Assembly (NCBI GenBank): GCA_963835585.1
Contig: CAWIGF010000003.1
Coordinates: 434,001 to 498,000 of the forward strand
Direction of reading: 5' to 3'
Length of the DNA stretch: 64,000 nt
DNA from: UBA10107 sp963835585
GTDB taxonomy: Archaea; Nanobdellota; Nanobdellia; Woesearchaeales; UBA10107
Shown: one piece after another, positions 27,939 through 36,411 of the stretch
Layout: the number at the start of each line of letters is the position of its first letter
How positions within the stretch are numbered: position 1 is the stretch's first letter
Notes under the pieces: generated by a model
Told to the model about the DNA's origin: nothing
What the model saw: only the letters and a program-made list of their open reading frames with translations
Database searches by the model: none
Position numbers and translations under genes: made by a program

Positions 27939-28714
27939 CCTATCGCCCTATCGCATGTCATCTTGTAAAAATCAGACTGGATGTTGTCACAGAGATTCCT
28001 TTGCGTGTCGTTGTACATTATTGTCAAGACCAAATAACATATGTCCTTGTCATCCCCCATCTTTTGCCCGCACGTGATTTCCGGATACGTGCTGTTTTTT
28101 AACTCGGTGATTATCGTGTGCGTCTTGGTTATTGTCGTGCTGTAAAAATTCAATCCGAAAGTGATGAGAAGGAGTAAAGAAAATATTATGACAGTACTTA
28201 TGACATAGATGAAGAACTTGTCCTTCTGCTTTGTCTTCTTGTCCAAGTGCTTTACCTTGAAATAATGTTTCTCTGAATAGACATACCAGACAACGATTCC
28301 GTTCAACAGAGTTATTATCAAAGATGATATTACAAGTATCTGCCTTAGGACGTCAAACTGCGAACTGAAAGTTAGCAGTGAAACAATCGCGTCCAAAACT
28401 CCCAACGAGAACCAGATCAAGGAAATCCAGAAAACCCAGTAGTGCCTTTTTGAAAGCCCATATATTATCGAGAGGAGCAAAACAAATGAAATTAACTCTA
28501 TGACCAACGCAGCATTTCCGTAAATGGATGAGCCGAAGATTACGTAAACAGGTTTTATTGATGCGAACACAATATACAAGAGATAGAAGAACGCGATGAT
28601 ACCAGTATAATATACGAGTACTTTTATTCCGGGAGGGAGCGTCGAGAAGCTTATGTCCTGATGAGGTTGTGTATGTTTAGAAATAACTCTATCTAAACCT
28701 CTTTTTTTATCCAT
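27935..28714 (-). CDS. integral membrane protein, first gene of the surface operon, 259 aa
   Basis: Start set at ATG 28714 because a TATA-like box lies about 29 nt upstream; the in-frame ATG at 28729 would lie before the expected transcription start. A cytosolic basic N-terminus is followed by about five to six hydrophobic helices, with a large final extracytosolic loop containing Cys pairs (EITCGQKMGDDKDICYLV, LCDNIQSDFYKMTCD). No motif identifies an enzyme. ATGA overlap with the pilin-like gene makes it the operon's entry gene. Confidence 0.7.
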   Translation of the reverse strand: MDKKRGLDRVISKHTQPHQDISFSTLPPGIKVLVYYTGIIAFFYLLYIVFASIKPVYVIFGSSIYGNAALVIELISFVLLLSIIYGLSKRHYWVFWISLIWFSLGVLDAIVSLLTFSSQFDVLRQILVISSLIITLLNGIVVWYVYSEKHYFKVKHLDKKTKQKDKFFIYVISTVIIFSLLLLITFGLNFYSTTITKTHTIITELKNSTYPEITCGQKMGDDKDICYLVLTIMYNDTQRNLCDNIQSDFYKMTCDRAIG

Positions 28715-28737
28715 ACTACTTATAAACAAAGCTGGAG

Positions 28738-28747
28738 TTTAAAAATA
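28738..28747 (-). promoter_or_regulatory. TATA-like box for the surface operon
   Basis: On the minus strand this reads TATTTTTAAA, centred about 29 nt upstream of the first ATG (28714). It predicts a leaderless mRNA for the 19-kb operon. Confidence 0.5.
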
Positions 28748-28764
28748 TTGTTGTGTGACGTCCT

Positions 28765-28783
28765 CCCTGACTAAATGTCAAGG
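28765..28783 (-). ncRNA. likely 3' end of the TnpB omega-RNA / IS right-end hairpin
   Basis: CCCTGAC-TAAAT-GTCAAGG stem (one mismatch) 14 nt after the tnpB stop. In this family the omega-RNA runs from the end of tnpB into the right end and carries a short guide beyond it. Inferred by analogy from position and structure. Confidence 0.4.
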
Positions 28784-28796
28784 TTTCCAGTAGAGG

Positions 28797-29954
28797 TTAC
28801 GAAAGTAACTTGCATATAGTTCCTGCTTCAACGACACGAGCCTTCATCGAAGGTCTTACAGTATCTCCAAAGGCGTTATGTTTGGCATCGTCCATGCCTA
28901 CCTTCAATATATTCAAACTCGCATTTGTATCGCGATGACATGCAAATCCACAAGTGTAACATACAAAATATCTCTTACTAAGAGGCATTTCATTGATTGC
29001 TCCACACTTTGAACACGTCTTACTTGTGTTGGCGGGATTAACTGCTATTGCTTGTCCACCGCATGTTACTGCTTTGTAGGACAGCATATGGGCAAATTGA
29101 CTCCAACCTGCGTCACTTATATGTTGTGCGAGAGAGTGAGTTTGAAGCATGTTGTTAATGTTTAGGTTCTCGAGAGCTATAAAAGAATATTGAGTTGTGA
29201 GCTGATGCGATAATTTATGTAAGAAGTCAGTTCTTTGGTTTGCTATTTTGACATGAAGAGCAGCTAATCTAAATCTCGATTTATTCCTATTGTTACTTCC
29301 TTTAACTTTTCTGCTCACTCTTCGCTGCAATAACTTGAGATGTTGTTCTGATTTTATAAGATGTTTTGGATTGTCTACAAATTGCCCATTGGATATTGCC
29401 ACGTAGTTTTCTATTCCCATATCAATTCCTACCTTATCCCCATTATGTTGTTTTTTTGGGATTTCTATTTCGCAGGTGAATGTGACAAACCATTGATTTG
29501 CTTTGTTATATTTGATTGTCATGGTCTTTATTTTTCCTTTTGGAGCGCGATGCATTATAAATGGAATATCCCCAATTTTTGAGACATACAATCTCGTATT
29601 GCTCAGGAGTTTGAATCCACTTTGTGGATACGTGATTGATTGAACTCTGCTTTTAAATCGTGGAAATCCTTTTTGCTTTGCTTTTGAATTTAGTCTCCTG
29701 AAAAATTTCTGGAATGACTTATGTAGTCTATCTCCAACATTTTGTTTGACTTTGGAGAATACATCAAAGTCTATGCCATTTACATAAGCGTAATAATTGA
29801 CCCTATTTAGTGTGATTTTACCAAATTTCCATGCATCGATACTAATAGCAAGAAGTTCATTGTAAATTGATTTACATACCTTGAAAGAGGCAATTAGTCG
29901 CATTCTATTCTTTCCAGATGGATACAAACGATAGCGATATCTCCGGAATGCCAT
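28797..29954 (-). CDS. tnpB: RNA-guided endonuclease TnpB (IS200/IS605 family)
   Basis: TnpB is the RuvC-type, omega-RNA-guided nuclease encoded by IS200/IS605 elements and ancestor of Cas12. All three RuvC acidic residues are present: D178 in GIDMG, E262 in ALENLN and D342 in HRDTNASLNIL. The zinc finger lies between them (C314-x2-C317 and C332-x2-C335). At 385 aa it is full length and looks intact. It lies directly upstream of the surface-operon promoter on the same strand. The guide would be read from sequence just past the right-end hairpin near 28758. Confidence 0.92.
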   Translation of the reverse strand: MAFRRYRYRLYPSGKNRMRLIASFKVCKSIYNELLAISIDAWKFGKITLNRVNYYAYVNGIDFDVFSKVKQNVGDRLHKSFQKFFRRLNSKAKQKGFPRFKSRVQSITYPQSGFKLLSNTRLYVSKIGDIPFIMHRAPKGKIKTMTIKYNKANQWFVTFTCEIEIPKKQHNGDKVGIDMGIENYVAISNGQFVDNPKHLIKSEQHLKLLQRRVSRKVKGSNNRNKSRFRLAALHVKIANQRTDFLHKLSHQLTTQYSFIALENLNINNMLQTHSLAQHISDAGWSQFAHMLSYKAVTCGGQAIAVNPANTSKTCSKCGAINEMPLSKRYFVCYTCGFACHRDTNASLNILKVGMDDAKHNAFGDTVRPSMKARVVEAGTICKLLS

Positions 29955-30142
29955 GGAAATACGGATTAAACATGACTATTTAAGCCTCGTGCGCGAGGTT
30001 GTCCTGTGGTCTTATGGACAGGGATTATGTCGACAGAAGTTGTCTTATACGCTAAAGTGAAGAAAGTTTTATTTGTTTTGATTAATTATTTTCTATACTG
30101 AAAATAATAAAGGAACCTCAAACATAACCTCCAAAATGAGTT

Positions 30143-30613
30143 TTAATACAACATAACTTCGCACTGGTTGTTGATTTCCATCGAACCGCTCAACGCGTAC
30201 ACTTTCAGAACATGTATATTTACGCCATTGATTGTTTGCGTGGAATCGATATTGATTAACTGCGTAGTCCCATCGACGCTTATCAGACATCCATCAGCAT
30301 TTTCGGTAACGGATATCAATTGTATGGTGTGCTGCATTCCGTTGATGCCGTATGTTTTAGGCTGCATCGGAAGATATATTGAAGACGAATTTCCTGTAAC
30401 AAGAATGGATGGTGCTGGTTGTGGAGGAACATATGAAGTCGTGTTCTCAACAGGCTGGGAAATCTGCGTTGCGTTCATTGTATTATTCTGAGATGTCGTA
30501 TTTTGTGTTATTGTCTGGTTCTCCTGAATTACTTGCATAGGATGATTCGAAGAGCATGCAACAAGTGCGATCATTATGAAAACCAGAAACGAGACAAAAG
30601 CAATCCTTTTCAT
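30143..30613 (-). CDS. lipoprotein-like secreted protein, 156 aa
   Basis: The N-terminus MKRIAFVSFLVFIMIALVAC carries a signal peptide ending in a lipobox-like LVAC at residues 17-20, so the cysteine could be lipid-modified. A Gln/Asn/Thr-rich linker with many N-glycosylation sequons follows. The C-terminal domain of about 80 residues is beta-rich (INGMQHTIQLISV, GCLISVDGTTQLIN, GVNIHVLKVYALSG) with two Cys. Not recognised beyond that. Divergent from the TPR gene, and probably at the cell surface. Confidence 0.72.
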   Translation of the reverse strand: MKRIAFVSFLVFIMIALVACSSNHPMQVIQENQTITQNTTSQNNTMNATQISQPVENTTSYVPPQPAPSILVTGNSSSIYLPMQPKTYGINGMQHTIQLISVTENADGCLISVDGTTQLINIDSTQTINGVNIHVLKVYALSGSMEINNQCEVMLY

Positions 30614-30689
30614 GAAAAAGAAAAAACAGGCGAGAATTATAAATTTTTCCTATTGGCCTTGGAACTATGAACGCGAATTTATGACAAAC

Positions 30690-30697
30690 TTTATAAA
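30690..30697 (+). promoter_or_regulatory. TATA box for the TPR gene at 30.7 kb
   Basis: TTTATAAA centred 25 nt upstream of ATG 30719; leaderless spacing. Confidence 0.6.
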
Positions 30698-30718
30698 AAA
30701 GCCACAAATCGTAACGAC

Positions 30719-31558
30719 ATGAACATCATGAAAAGGACAATACTTCCGGCAGCAGTGTTAGCGGTCCTAGGAATTACGCCTGCATGGGGCGGTACACCAA
30801 CACCAAGCATCACTTCTGAGCACAATCTGAACAGCACGATTACGAAAGATGAACGCCAAAAAGATATAGACGACCTTACTCAAAAGATAATCCAAAATCC
30901 AAATGACAGCTCGTTATATGAAAAGAGATTAAATGATTATGTTGCATTGAACAACACGAAAAAAGCATTGGAAGATGCCAATATAATGCTTAAGATTGAT
31001 CCAAGAAATCCTACATTCCATAATGAAAGGGGCATCATCTACCTCGATATGGCAAAGAAAAACAAACACCCTGATTATTACAGCAGTCTTGCAATCGAGG
31101 ATTTTTCAGAAGTGGTACAATACGCAAAAAAGAAAAAAAATTACATGGAGGAAGGATACTGGCACACTGGAGAGGCTTACGCTCTGTCGGGAGACTACGA
31201 CAAAGCACACAACATGATGGATTCTGCAATGCGATTCTTTCCTGACGATCCTGAGACTTATTGTCACGTGGCGCTAATCTATAAATGGAAAGAAAAATAT
31301 GATGACGCAGTAACTGCCATGAACAAAGCTATCTCATTCGATACAAACAACATAATAAATAGGATGGAGTTGGCTGATATTCTTGAGAAAAAGAAATCCT
31401 ACAAAGATGCTATCGATGAATATACATTTATCATAAATACGTTCCCGAAGATTAACATGACACAAGAAATATATTCGATGAGAGCTGATTGTTATGATGC
31501 ATTAGGACAGCATGATGCAGCTGAAAGAGATAGAGCATTTCTGAAGATGAAAAAATAG
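30719..31558 (+). CDS. secreted TPR-repeat protein, 279 aa
   Basis: A signal peptide (residues 1-25; TILPAAVLAVLGITPAWGG) is followed by TPR units: LYEKRLNDYVALNNTKKALE, TFHNERGIIYLDMA, GYWHTGEAYALSGDYDKAHN, TYCHVALIYKWKEKYDDAVT and ELADILEKKKSYKDAIDEYT. At least five repeats make an extracytosolic scaffold. The TATA position supports ATG 30719; ATG 30728 is the alternative. It is the second secreted TPR protein close to the surface operon. Its partner is unknown. Confidence 0.82.
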   Translation: MNIMKRTILPAAVLAVLGITPAWGGTPTPSITSEHNLNSTITKDERQKDIDDLTQKIIQNPNDSSLYEKRLNDYVALNNTKKALEDANIMLKIDPRNPTFHNERGIIYLDMAKKNKHPDYYSSLAIEDFSEVVQYAKKKKNYMEEGYWHTGEAYALSGDYDKAHNMMDSAMRFFPDDPETYCHVALIYKWKEKYDDAVTAMNKAISFDTNNIINRMELADILEKKKSYKDAIDEYTFIINTFPKINMTQEIYSMRADCYDALGQHDAAERDRAFLKMKK

Positions 31559-31602
31559 AATTCACATCATATAAAAAATCAGCAGCGGATTATAAATTTA
31601 TC

Positions 31603-31611
31603 TGGTAACTG
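31603..31611. repeat. 9-bp target site duplication, left copy
   Basis: TGGTAACTG directly before the insertion sequence, repeated perfectly at 32502-32510. Confidence 0.9.
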
Positions 31612-32501
31612 GGCTCTGTCCTAAATCTCTGTAATTCATAAAACTAATAACCCAGACAGCCGCTAGGCTGTTCTGGGGTGGGGAGTGAACCCCCACATGG
31701 GAAAAGAAACAAAACTAATACAAAAACTTAAGCGTTTGTTGAGGAGATTGGGCTGTCCGAGATGGCTGCACCATTTCGGACCGAAGACGTATGAATTTCT
31801 GGAGCATTTGCACGCACTGATCATCAAGGCATATTGCAGATTGTCCTATCGCAGGGTCCGGGAACACTGCGATTTGCTTGGCATACGATGCCCAAGCAAA
31901 TCAGCGTTGCAGTATACCGCTGCAAAACTCGATACAGCTTTCTGGCAGAAAATATTGAGCATAACTTGTGGCAACTCGCATCTCGTTGCCATCGACAGCA
32001 CAGGTTTGTCGAGGACAAATCCGAGCTATCATTATCTGAAGCGCATCGACGGGAATTTCCCTTGTATTCCCATCAAACTAAGCACAGCATTCGACACGCG
32101 AAAAAAGAAATTCTGCGCTGCGAAGATTCGTGTGCTTCCAGCACACGACATCAAGGATGCGAAATTTCTCTTAAAAAACAGTAATCCGAGGATTGCTGTG
32201 GCAGACAAAGGATATTCTGCCGAGTATTTGTTCAAGTTTGCGCATGAGCACAACATGGTGCTCATGGTTCCAGCGAAAAAGAACGCAAAGCGAGGTCGTT
32301 ATCGTAAGAAAATGGCGAGGCAGTATCGATTGAGAACGTATCATCGAAGATCGCTTGTTGAATCAAGCAACAGCAGTATAAAACGCAAGTTTGGAGCTAG
32401 TGTCAGCTCCAAAACTGTGCGGACAATCCGCACAGAAGTATATTTGCGGCTAGTCTGCCATAACTTATTTTCTTGGCTTTACCGACTTTTAGGACAGAGC
32501 C
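31612..32501 (+). mobile_element. complete 890-bp DDE insertion sequence (IS4/IS5-like)
   Basis: The ends are a perfect 14-bp terminal inverted repeat, GGCTCTGTCCTAAA (31612-31625) and its complement (32488-32501), inside a perfect 9-bp target duplication. It encodes one transposase. The undamaged repeats and duplication point to a recent insertion. The family is inferred from the DDE layout and the 9-bp duplication. Confidence 0.92.
31651..31696 (+). promoter_or_regulatory. two hairpins covering the transposase ribosome-binding region
   Basis: Stem 1 is CCCAGACAGCC (31651-31661) with GGCTGTTCTGGG (31666-31677), one bulge. Stem 2 is GTGGGG (31678-31683) with CCCCAC (31691-31696), which hides the G-rich ribosome-binding sequence and ends at the ATG. 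The arrangement fits a block on translation from read-through transcripts, as known for other insertion sequences. Confidence 0.5.
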
Positions 32502-32515
32502 TGGTAACTGTATAA
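31697..32515 (+). CDS. IS transposase, DDE type (IS4/IS5-like)
   Basis: Cut-and-paste transposase of about 272 aa. The DDE residues are recognisable in VAIDSTG (first D), IAVADKGYSAEYL (second D) and RRSLVESSNSSIKRKFG (E, with the YREK/N-K/R-like helix). ATG 31697 was chosen; GTG 31685 in the loop of a hairpin is the alternative. The frame has no stop inside the element: it passes through the right inverted repeat and the target duplication, and uses TAA at 32513-32515 in the host flank. The last residues therefore depend on the insertion site. Confidence 0.9.
   Translation: MGKETKLIQKLKRLLRRLGCPRWLHHFGPKTYEFLEHLHALIIKAYCRLSYRRVREHCDLLGIRCPSKSALQYTAAKLDTAFWQKILSITCGNSHLVAIDSTGLSRTNPSYHYLKRIDGNFPCIPIKLSTAFDTRKKKFCAAKIRVLPAHDIKDAKFLLKNSNPRIAVADKGYSAEYLFKFAHEHNMVLMVPAKKNAKRGRYRKKMARQYRLRTYHRRSLVESSNSSIKRKFGASVSSKTVRTIRTEVYLRLVCHNLFSWLYRLLGQSLVTV
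32502..32510. repeat. 9-bp target site duplication, right copy
   Basis: TGGTAACTG, identical to 31603-31611. Confidence 0.9.
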
Positions 32516-32651
32516 AGTGTGTGAATGAAGCTCAAACATTTTCTTGTCGACATTATGCAGACACCACAGGACAACCGTGCGGAAAAGATATTTAAGTCAA
32601 TCTTCTTTTGTTTTTTCATATGAAAGAAACAAAACATCACATCAATAAAAA

Positions 32652-32798
32652 ATGGGAAGTGTCAATCATAGAACTGGAAACAACAGTGGAAAAATATACA
32701 AAGTAACAAGAAGAATCCCTGAACTCTCCGTATCAGAAACAAAAGTGTTCACAAAAAAAGAATACGCAAAAGAACAATTTGATGATTGGTTACGCTAA
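32652..32798 (+). CDS. small protein, 48 aa
   Basis: An open frame from ATG 32652 to TAA 32798, rich in Lys/Glu and hydroxyl residues, ending in KEYAKEQFDDWLR. A competing 28-codon frame starts at an upstream ATG near 32620. Neither is recognised. The composition of the 48-aa product is protein-like, but no homologue can be named. It converges with the phosphatase-like gene and overlaps its end by 9 nt. Confidence 0.4.
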   Translation: MGSVNHRTGNNSGKIYKVTRRIPELSVSETKVFTKKEYAKEQFDDWLR

Positions 32799-33098
32799 TG
32801 CGTGCAGCTTCGACTTCAGCAATTGCTTCAGCTGAGGCTGATTGAACGAATACACATCAGGTATATCTAGTGAAAGTATTCGCTTTTTGAGATATAGTTT
32901 AGGGAATCGCACAGAAAGTTCCTTACGCTGGGCATCATCCATAACGACGACAAGATCAGCCCATTCTATATCTTTCGCTTTCACCATGCGTTCTTCATTA
33001 AACAAAGCAGCCGAGCGAGTCTCGAATTCATCCTTGAAAAGTAGCTCTGCTGTCTTTGAACGATGGAGGCCTTGATTACAGACAAAAAGAACTTTCAT
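32790..33098 (-). CDS. predicted low-molecular-weight protein-tyrosine-phosphatase-like protein
   Basis: A 102-aa protein with the phosphatase loop CNQGLHRS (C-x5-R, residues 7-14) directly after the first strand (MKVLFV), as in the COG4551 group of short tyrosine-phosphatase-like proteins. A late aspartate (VVVMDD or LDIPDVYS) could be the general acid. About 40 residues shorter than classical LMW-PTPs but normal for this subgroup. Its start overlaps the metG stop, so it is coupled to the methionyl-tRNA synthetase. Substrate unknown. Confidence 0.82.
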   Translation of the reverse strand: MKVLFVCNQGLHRSKTAELLFKDEFETRSAALFNEERMVKAKDIEWADLVVVMDDAQRKELSVRFPKLYLKKRILSLDIPDVYSFNQPQLKQLLKSKLHALA

Positions 33099-35230
33099 CT
33101 AACTTCAGCTCCATCAGTTATCTCTGATTTCAACACTTCTGATTTTGTCTGCAACGGAGCGTCATTGTATATTACCGCTCCTGCCTTTGTAGTTATCTTT
33201 ACCTTTGCGAACAAATCTATGTCAATCTCTTTATCAGGAGCTGATTCCATTCCTTCGGCGAAAACTTTCTCTCCTGGCTTCGAGTTCGGAGCTTCCAATA
33301 ATTTCACTTCCTTTCCTTTTGATGCAGCTAGCAACATTCCCTTGCTTTCATGCCCTCTTATCGTTGCCGGCTTAAGATTCTTTATTACAATTACTTTTTT
33401 TCCGACAATATCTTGTGGCTTGTAATGAGAAGCAATTCCCGAAACTATTATTCTTTTTTCATCCCCAAAATCAATCTCTTCTATCAATAATTTATCTGCA
33501 TTAGGATGCTTGTTAGCCGCGATTATTTCTCCTACTACCAAATCAAGCTTCATGAAAGGATCTTCCTGCATTCCTGAATATTTTTTTCTTAGAATTGAAA
33601 CTTCCTTGTCTTCCATCTTCTTGAACAATGCTTGCGGCTCATTTATCTTGTGCTTTTTCAGACTCATGACTCCCAATGCGCTGAAGTTCTCTTCCTTCAC
33701 GTTCAACTGCCTGAAAATATTCTCAGAAGTCGCGGGCATATATGGTTTCATCAGGATTGCCAAGTCTTTTATGATATTTGCGAGCAAGAAAATGGATTCA
33801 TCAGATTTCTTGATTTCTTCTTTTGTTGCCCGTTTCCAAGGTTCCATCTTTTGGAAATATTCATTTCCTAGAGTAGAGATCTGCATGATTTGTTTCAAGG
33901 CCTCCCTCAATTCTGTGTTTTCAAACAATTCAATAATTGCCTTTTCCTCGTGTTTTATCAATTCCAATAATGTCTTTGAACTTTCGCTTAGAGGAGTTTG
34001 TTTGATCTCACTTTTCAAAAATTTCTTTATGAAAACCAAAGTTCTATTCACCAAATTTCCAAAATTTCCAACAAGTTCATTATTTAATCTGTCCTTGAAT
34101 TTTTCCCAGTTGAATTCCGAATCGGAAGTTTCAGGACGTGAAATCATCAGATAATATCTGTACACATCGGCAGGTATTCCCGATTCCATCGCATCAGTTC
34201 CGAAAACACCCACATTCCTTGACTTGGAAAATTTTCCGCCCTCGTAATTCAGGAATTCCGTGGCATCTATCGTGTGGACGAACGTGAACTTATCCTTTGC
34301 CGCCATTTCCGTCCCAGGGAAAATGATCGAGTGGAAAGGAATATTATCTTTTCCCAAGAATTGATACAATTCCACGTTTTCAGGATTGTACCACCACTCC
34401 TTGTATTTTTCCTTCAATAAATCTTCGGTAATTGATATGTATCCTATTGGTGCATCGAACCATACATAGAAAACCTTGTCCTCATAACCTTTGTATGGTA
34501 CTGGAATCCCCCACTTCAGATCTCTTGTTATGGCCCTTTTTTTCAATCCTTCCTTGAACCACGCTTCCGTGATCTTGATTGTATTCTCAGACCAGGAACC
34601 TTCCAGACTTTGTTTCCTCACCCATTTTTCCAATTGAGGCTGCAGTTTTTCTAAATCCAAAAATAAATGCTTTGATTTCCTGAGCTCGGGTCTCGTTCCG
34701 TGGACGCTGCATCTCGGCGAATCAAGTTCTATTGGAGTAAGTAATTTTCCGCAGTTGTCGCACTGGTCCCCTCTTGCATCTACGTAATCACAATAAGGGC
34801 ACTTTCCCATGACGAATCTGTCTGCCAGGAATTTATCGCACTGCTTGCAATAAACTTGGTCCATTTCCTGTTCCACGATGTAGCCGTTGTCAAGGACTTT
34901 CTTAAAAATATCTTGCGTGATCTTGTAATGGTTCTTCTTGCTCGTCCTTCCGAAATGATCAAAAGAAATGTTGAACCAGTCATAGACTTCCTTGTGGATC
35001 TTGAAATATTTGTCGCATATCTGCTTAGGAGTCAGTCCTTCTTCCACTGCTTTTACTTCAGTCTGTGTTCCGTGCTCGTCCGTTCCCGATATATATAATA
35101 CTTCTTTGCCTTCCGAACGCATGGCTCTTGCGAACACGTCAGCTGAAAGTACGCATCCGACAATATTCCCCAAGTGCGGAGCGTTGTTTACATAAGGCAG
35201 CGCCGACGTTACCAAGATTTTCTTTTGCAT
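33095..35230 (-). CDS. metG: methionyl-tRNA synthetase
   Basis: Charges tRNA-Met in two steps. Class I signatures: HLGN (residues 19-22, the HIGH motif) and KFSKS near residue 330 (KMSKS). A zinc knuckle with CKQC, CPYC and CDNC lies at about 125-170. The C-terminal domain (about 600-711) is a Trbp111-type OB fold (DLVVGEIIAANKHPNADKLL ... KPATIRGHESKGMLLAA), which improves tRNA binding. At 711 aa it is full length. It is followed, with an ATGA-type overlap, by the small phosphatase-like gene. Confidence 0.97.
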   Translation of the reverse strand: MQKKILVTSALPYVNNAPHLGNIVGCVLSADVFARAMRSEGKEVLYISGTDEHGTQTEVKAVEEGLTPKQICDKYFKIHKEVYDWFNISFDHFGRTSKKNHYKITQDIFKKVLDNGYIVEQEMDQVYCKQCDKFLADRFVMGKCPYCDYVDARGDQCDNCGKLLTPIELDSPRCSVHGTRPELRKSKHLFLDLEKLQPQLEKWVRKQSLEGSWSENTIKITEAWFKEGLKKRAITRDLKWGIPVPYKGYEDKVFYVWFDAPIGYISITEDLLKEKYKEWWYNPENVELYQFLGKDNIPFHSIIFPGTEMAAKDKFTFVHTIDATEFLNYEGGKFSKSRNVGVFGTDAMESGIPADVYRYYLMISRPETSDSEFNWEKFKDRLNNELVGNFGNLVNRTLVFIKKFLKSEIKQTPLSESSKTLLELIKHEEKAIIELFENTELREALKQIMQISTLGNEYFQKMEPWKRATKEEIKKSDESIFLLANIIKDLAILMKPYMPATSENIFRQLNVKEENFSALGVMSLKKHKINEPQALFKKMEDKEVSILRKKYSGMQEDPFMKLDLVVGEIIAANKHPNADKLLIEEIDFGDEKRIIVSGIASHYKPQDIVGKKVIVIKNLKPATIRGHESKGMLLAASKGKEVKLLEAPNSKPGEKVFAEGMESAPDKEIDIDLFAKVKITTKAGAVIYNDAPLQTKSEVLKSEITDGAEVR

Positions 35231-35364
35231 ACATCACATACGCAGAAAGGTATTTATAAAGGTTTAGGGCAAAAAACAACAAAGAAATGAATATTATTTT
35301 ACTATATTCGTCCTTAAACATGAATTACAAAAAGTATTTATTTAGCCAGACTTGAGCGAAAATC

Positions 35365-36390
35365 ATGGCCGAAAAATCAAGAGGGAAACTTGTCATCGCT
35401 TCCTGCTTAGCAGGAAAACCTTTTGGCGATAAAGTATTCAAGGAACTTAAAAAAATAGCGAGAAAAAAAAGAACAAAAGCCTTATCAGTCGGTTTAAAAG
35501 AAGTTCATTTTGCCAACACAGAGATAAAGTCAATTCTTGAAGACAGCATAAGAGGAAGCGATCTTTACATCATACAGGATGTTGAAAATTCAGTTGAACC
35601 GTATTCTGTAAATGACAATTTTATGGCTCTCAAAACAGCAATAGATGCTGCTCGGCTTTCTGATGCAAAATACATAACTGCAGTAATACCTGTATTTCCT
35701 TATGCAAGACAAGACAAAAGCGGAGGAAGAGAAGGCAATACTGCCGAAAGGGTCGTAGAAGAAATCACAGGGTGCGGAGCTGAAAGAATAATTACGTTAG
35801 ATGTTCACAACACAGCAATCATGGGCTATTCAGGCGTAAAGTTTGAAGACCTTCATGCATCAAAAAATTTAATGAAATATTTTAGAAAAAAATTTAGCCC
35901 TATGAAAAATGTGTGCATTATCTCTCCTGATGCAGGAGGGGTAAAAAGAGCAAATTATTTTGCAGAACAACTTGGAGCTAAACTCGGTATTATTCACAAA
36001 GAAAGAGATTACAGCAAACCCAATGTAGTCGAAAATATTACCCTTCTTGGAAACATTGAAGGAGAACATGGCATAATCATCGATGACATACTCGATACAG
36101 GGGGAACTCTGGATAAAGTTGCCCGTGCACTTAAAGAAAAAGGAAGGTGTAAAAAAATTTATTTCGCATGCAGCCTGCCCTTACTCAATGAACCGGCAAT
36201 AAAAACAATCGACAAGCTGCACAAAGAAGGCATCCTTGAACAAATCATAACAACAGATGTTGTATATCATGGCGGAAATGAATTTGCAAAAAAACACCCT
36301 TGGTTCGTAGAAGTAAGCGTCGCGAAATATTTTGCAAAAGTTATCTACAACATAAATCACTACAAATCAATTAGTGCATTACTTAAATAA
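35365..36390 (+). CDS. prs: ribose-phosphate diphosphokinase (PRPP synthetase)
   Basis: Makes PRPP from ribose 5-phosphate and ATP for purine, pyrimidine and histidine synthesis. At 341 aa, the type I phosphoribosyltransferase motif is IIIDDILDTGGTL, and the flexible ATP loop region is VFPYARQDKSGGREGNTAERV. Divalent-metal residues appear in TLDVHNTAIMGY. An A/T-rich TATA-like GTATTTATTT lies about 25 nt before the ATG. It is the PRPP supplier for purF 6 kb away. Confidence 0.93.
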   Translation: MAEKSRGKLVIASCLAGKPFGDKVFKELKKIARKKRTKALSVGLKEVHFANTEIKSILEDSIRGSDLYIIQDVENSVEPYSVNDNFMALKTAIDAARLSDAKYITAVIPVFPYARQDKSGGREGNTAERVVEEITGCGAERIITLDVHNTAIMGYSGVKFEDLHASKNLMKYFRKKFSPMKNVCIISPDAGGVKRANYFAEQLGAKLGIIHKERDYSKPNVVENITLLGNIEGEHGIIIDDILDTGGTLDKVARALKEKGRCKKIYFACSLPLLNEPAIKTIDKLHKEGILEQIITTDVVYHGGNEFAKKHPWFVEVSVAKYFAKVIYNINHYKSISALLK

Positions 36391-36411
36391 TTTTTATTCA
36401 CAAGAAATGCA

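Larger units (their letters stand above)
28758..30030 (-). mobile_element. tnpB-only IS200/IS605-type element (ends approximate)
   Basis: A tnpB gene without tnpA, flanked by hairpins. Downstream of tnpB is an imperfect stem CCCTGAC/GTCAAGG (28765-28783), of the type seen at IS605 right ends and at the 3' end of the omega-RNA. Upstream is CCTCG-TGCG-CGAGG (29985-29998). GTTAC-GAAA-GTAAC spans the tnpB stop. Exact ends and the TAM cannot be fixed from one copy. Confidence 0.6.
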
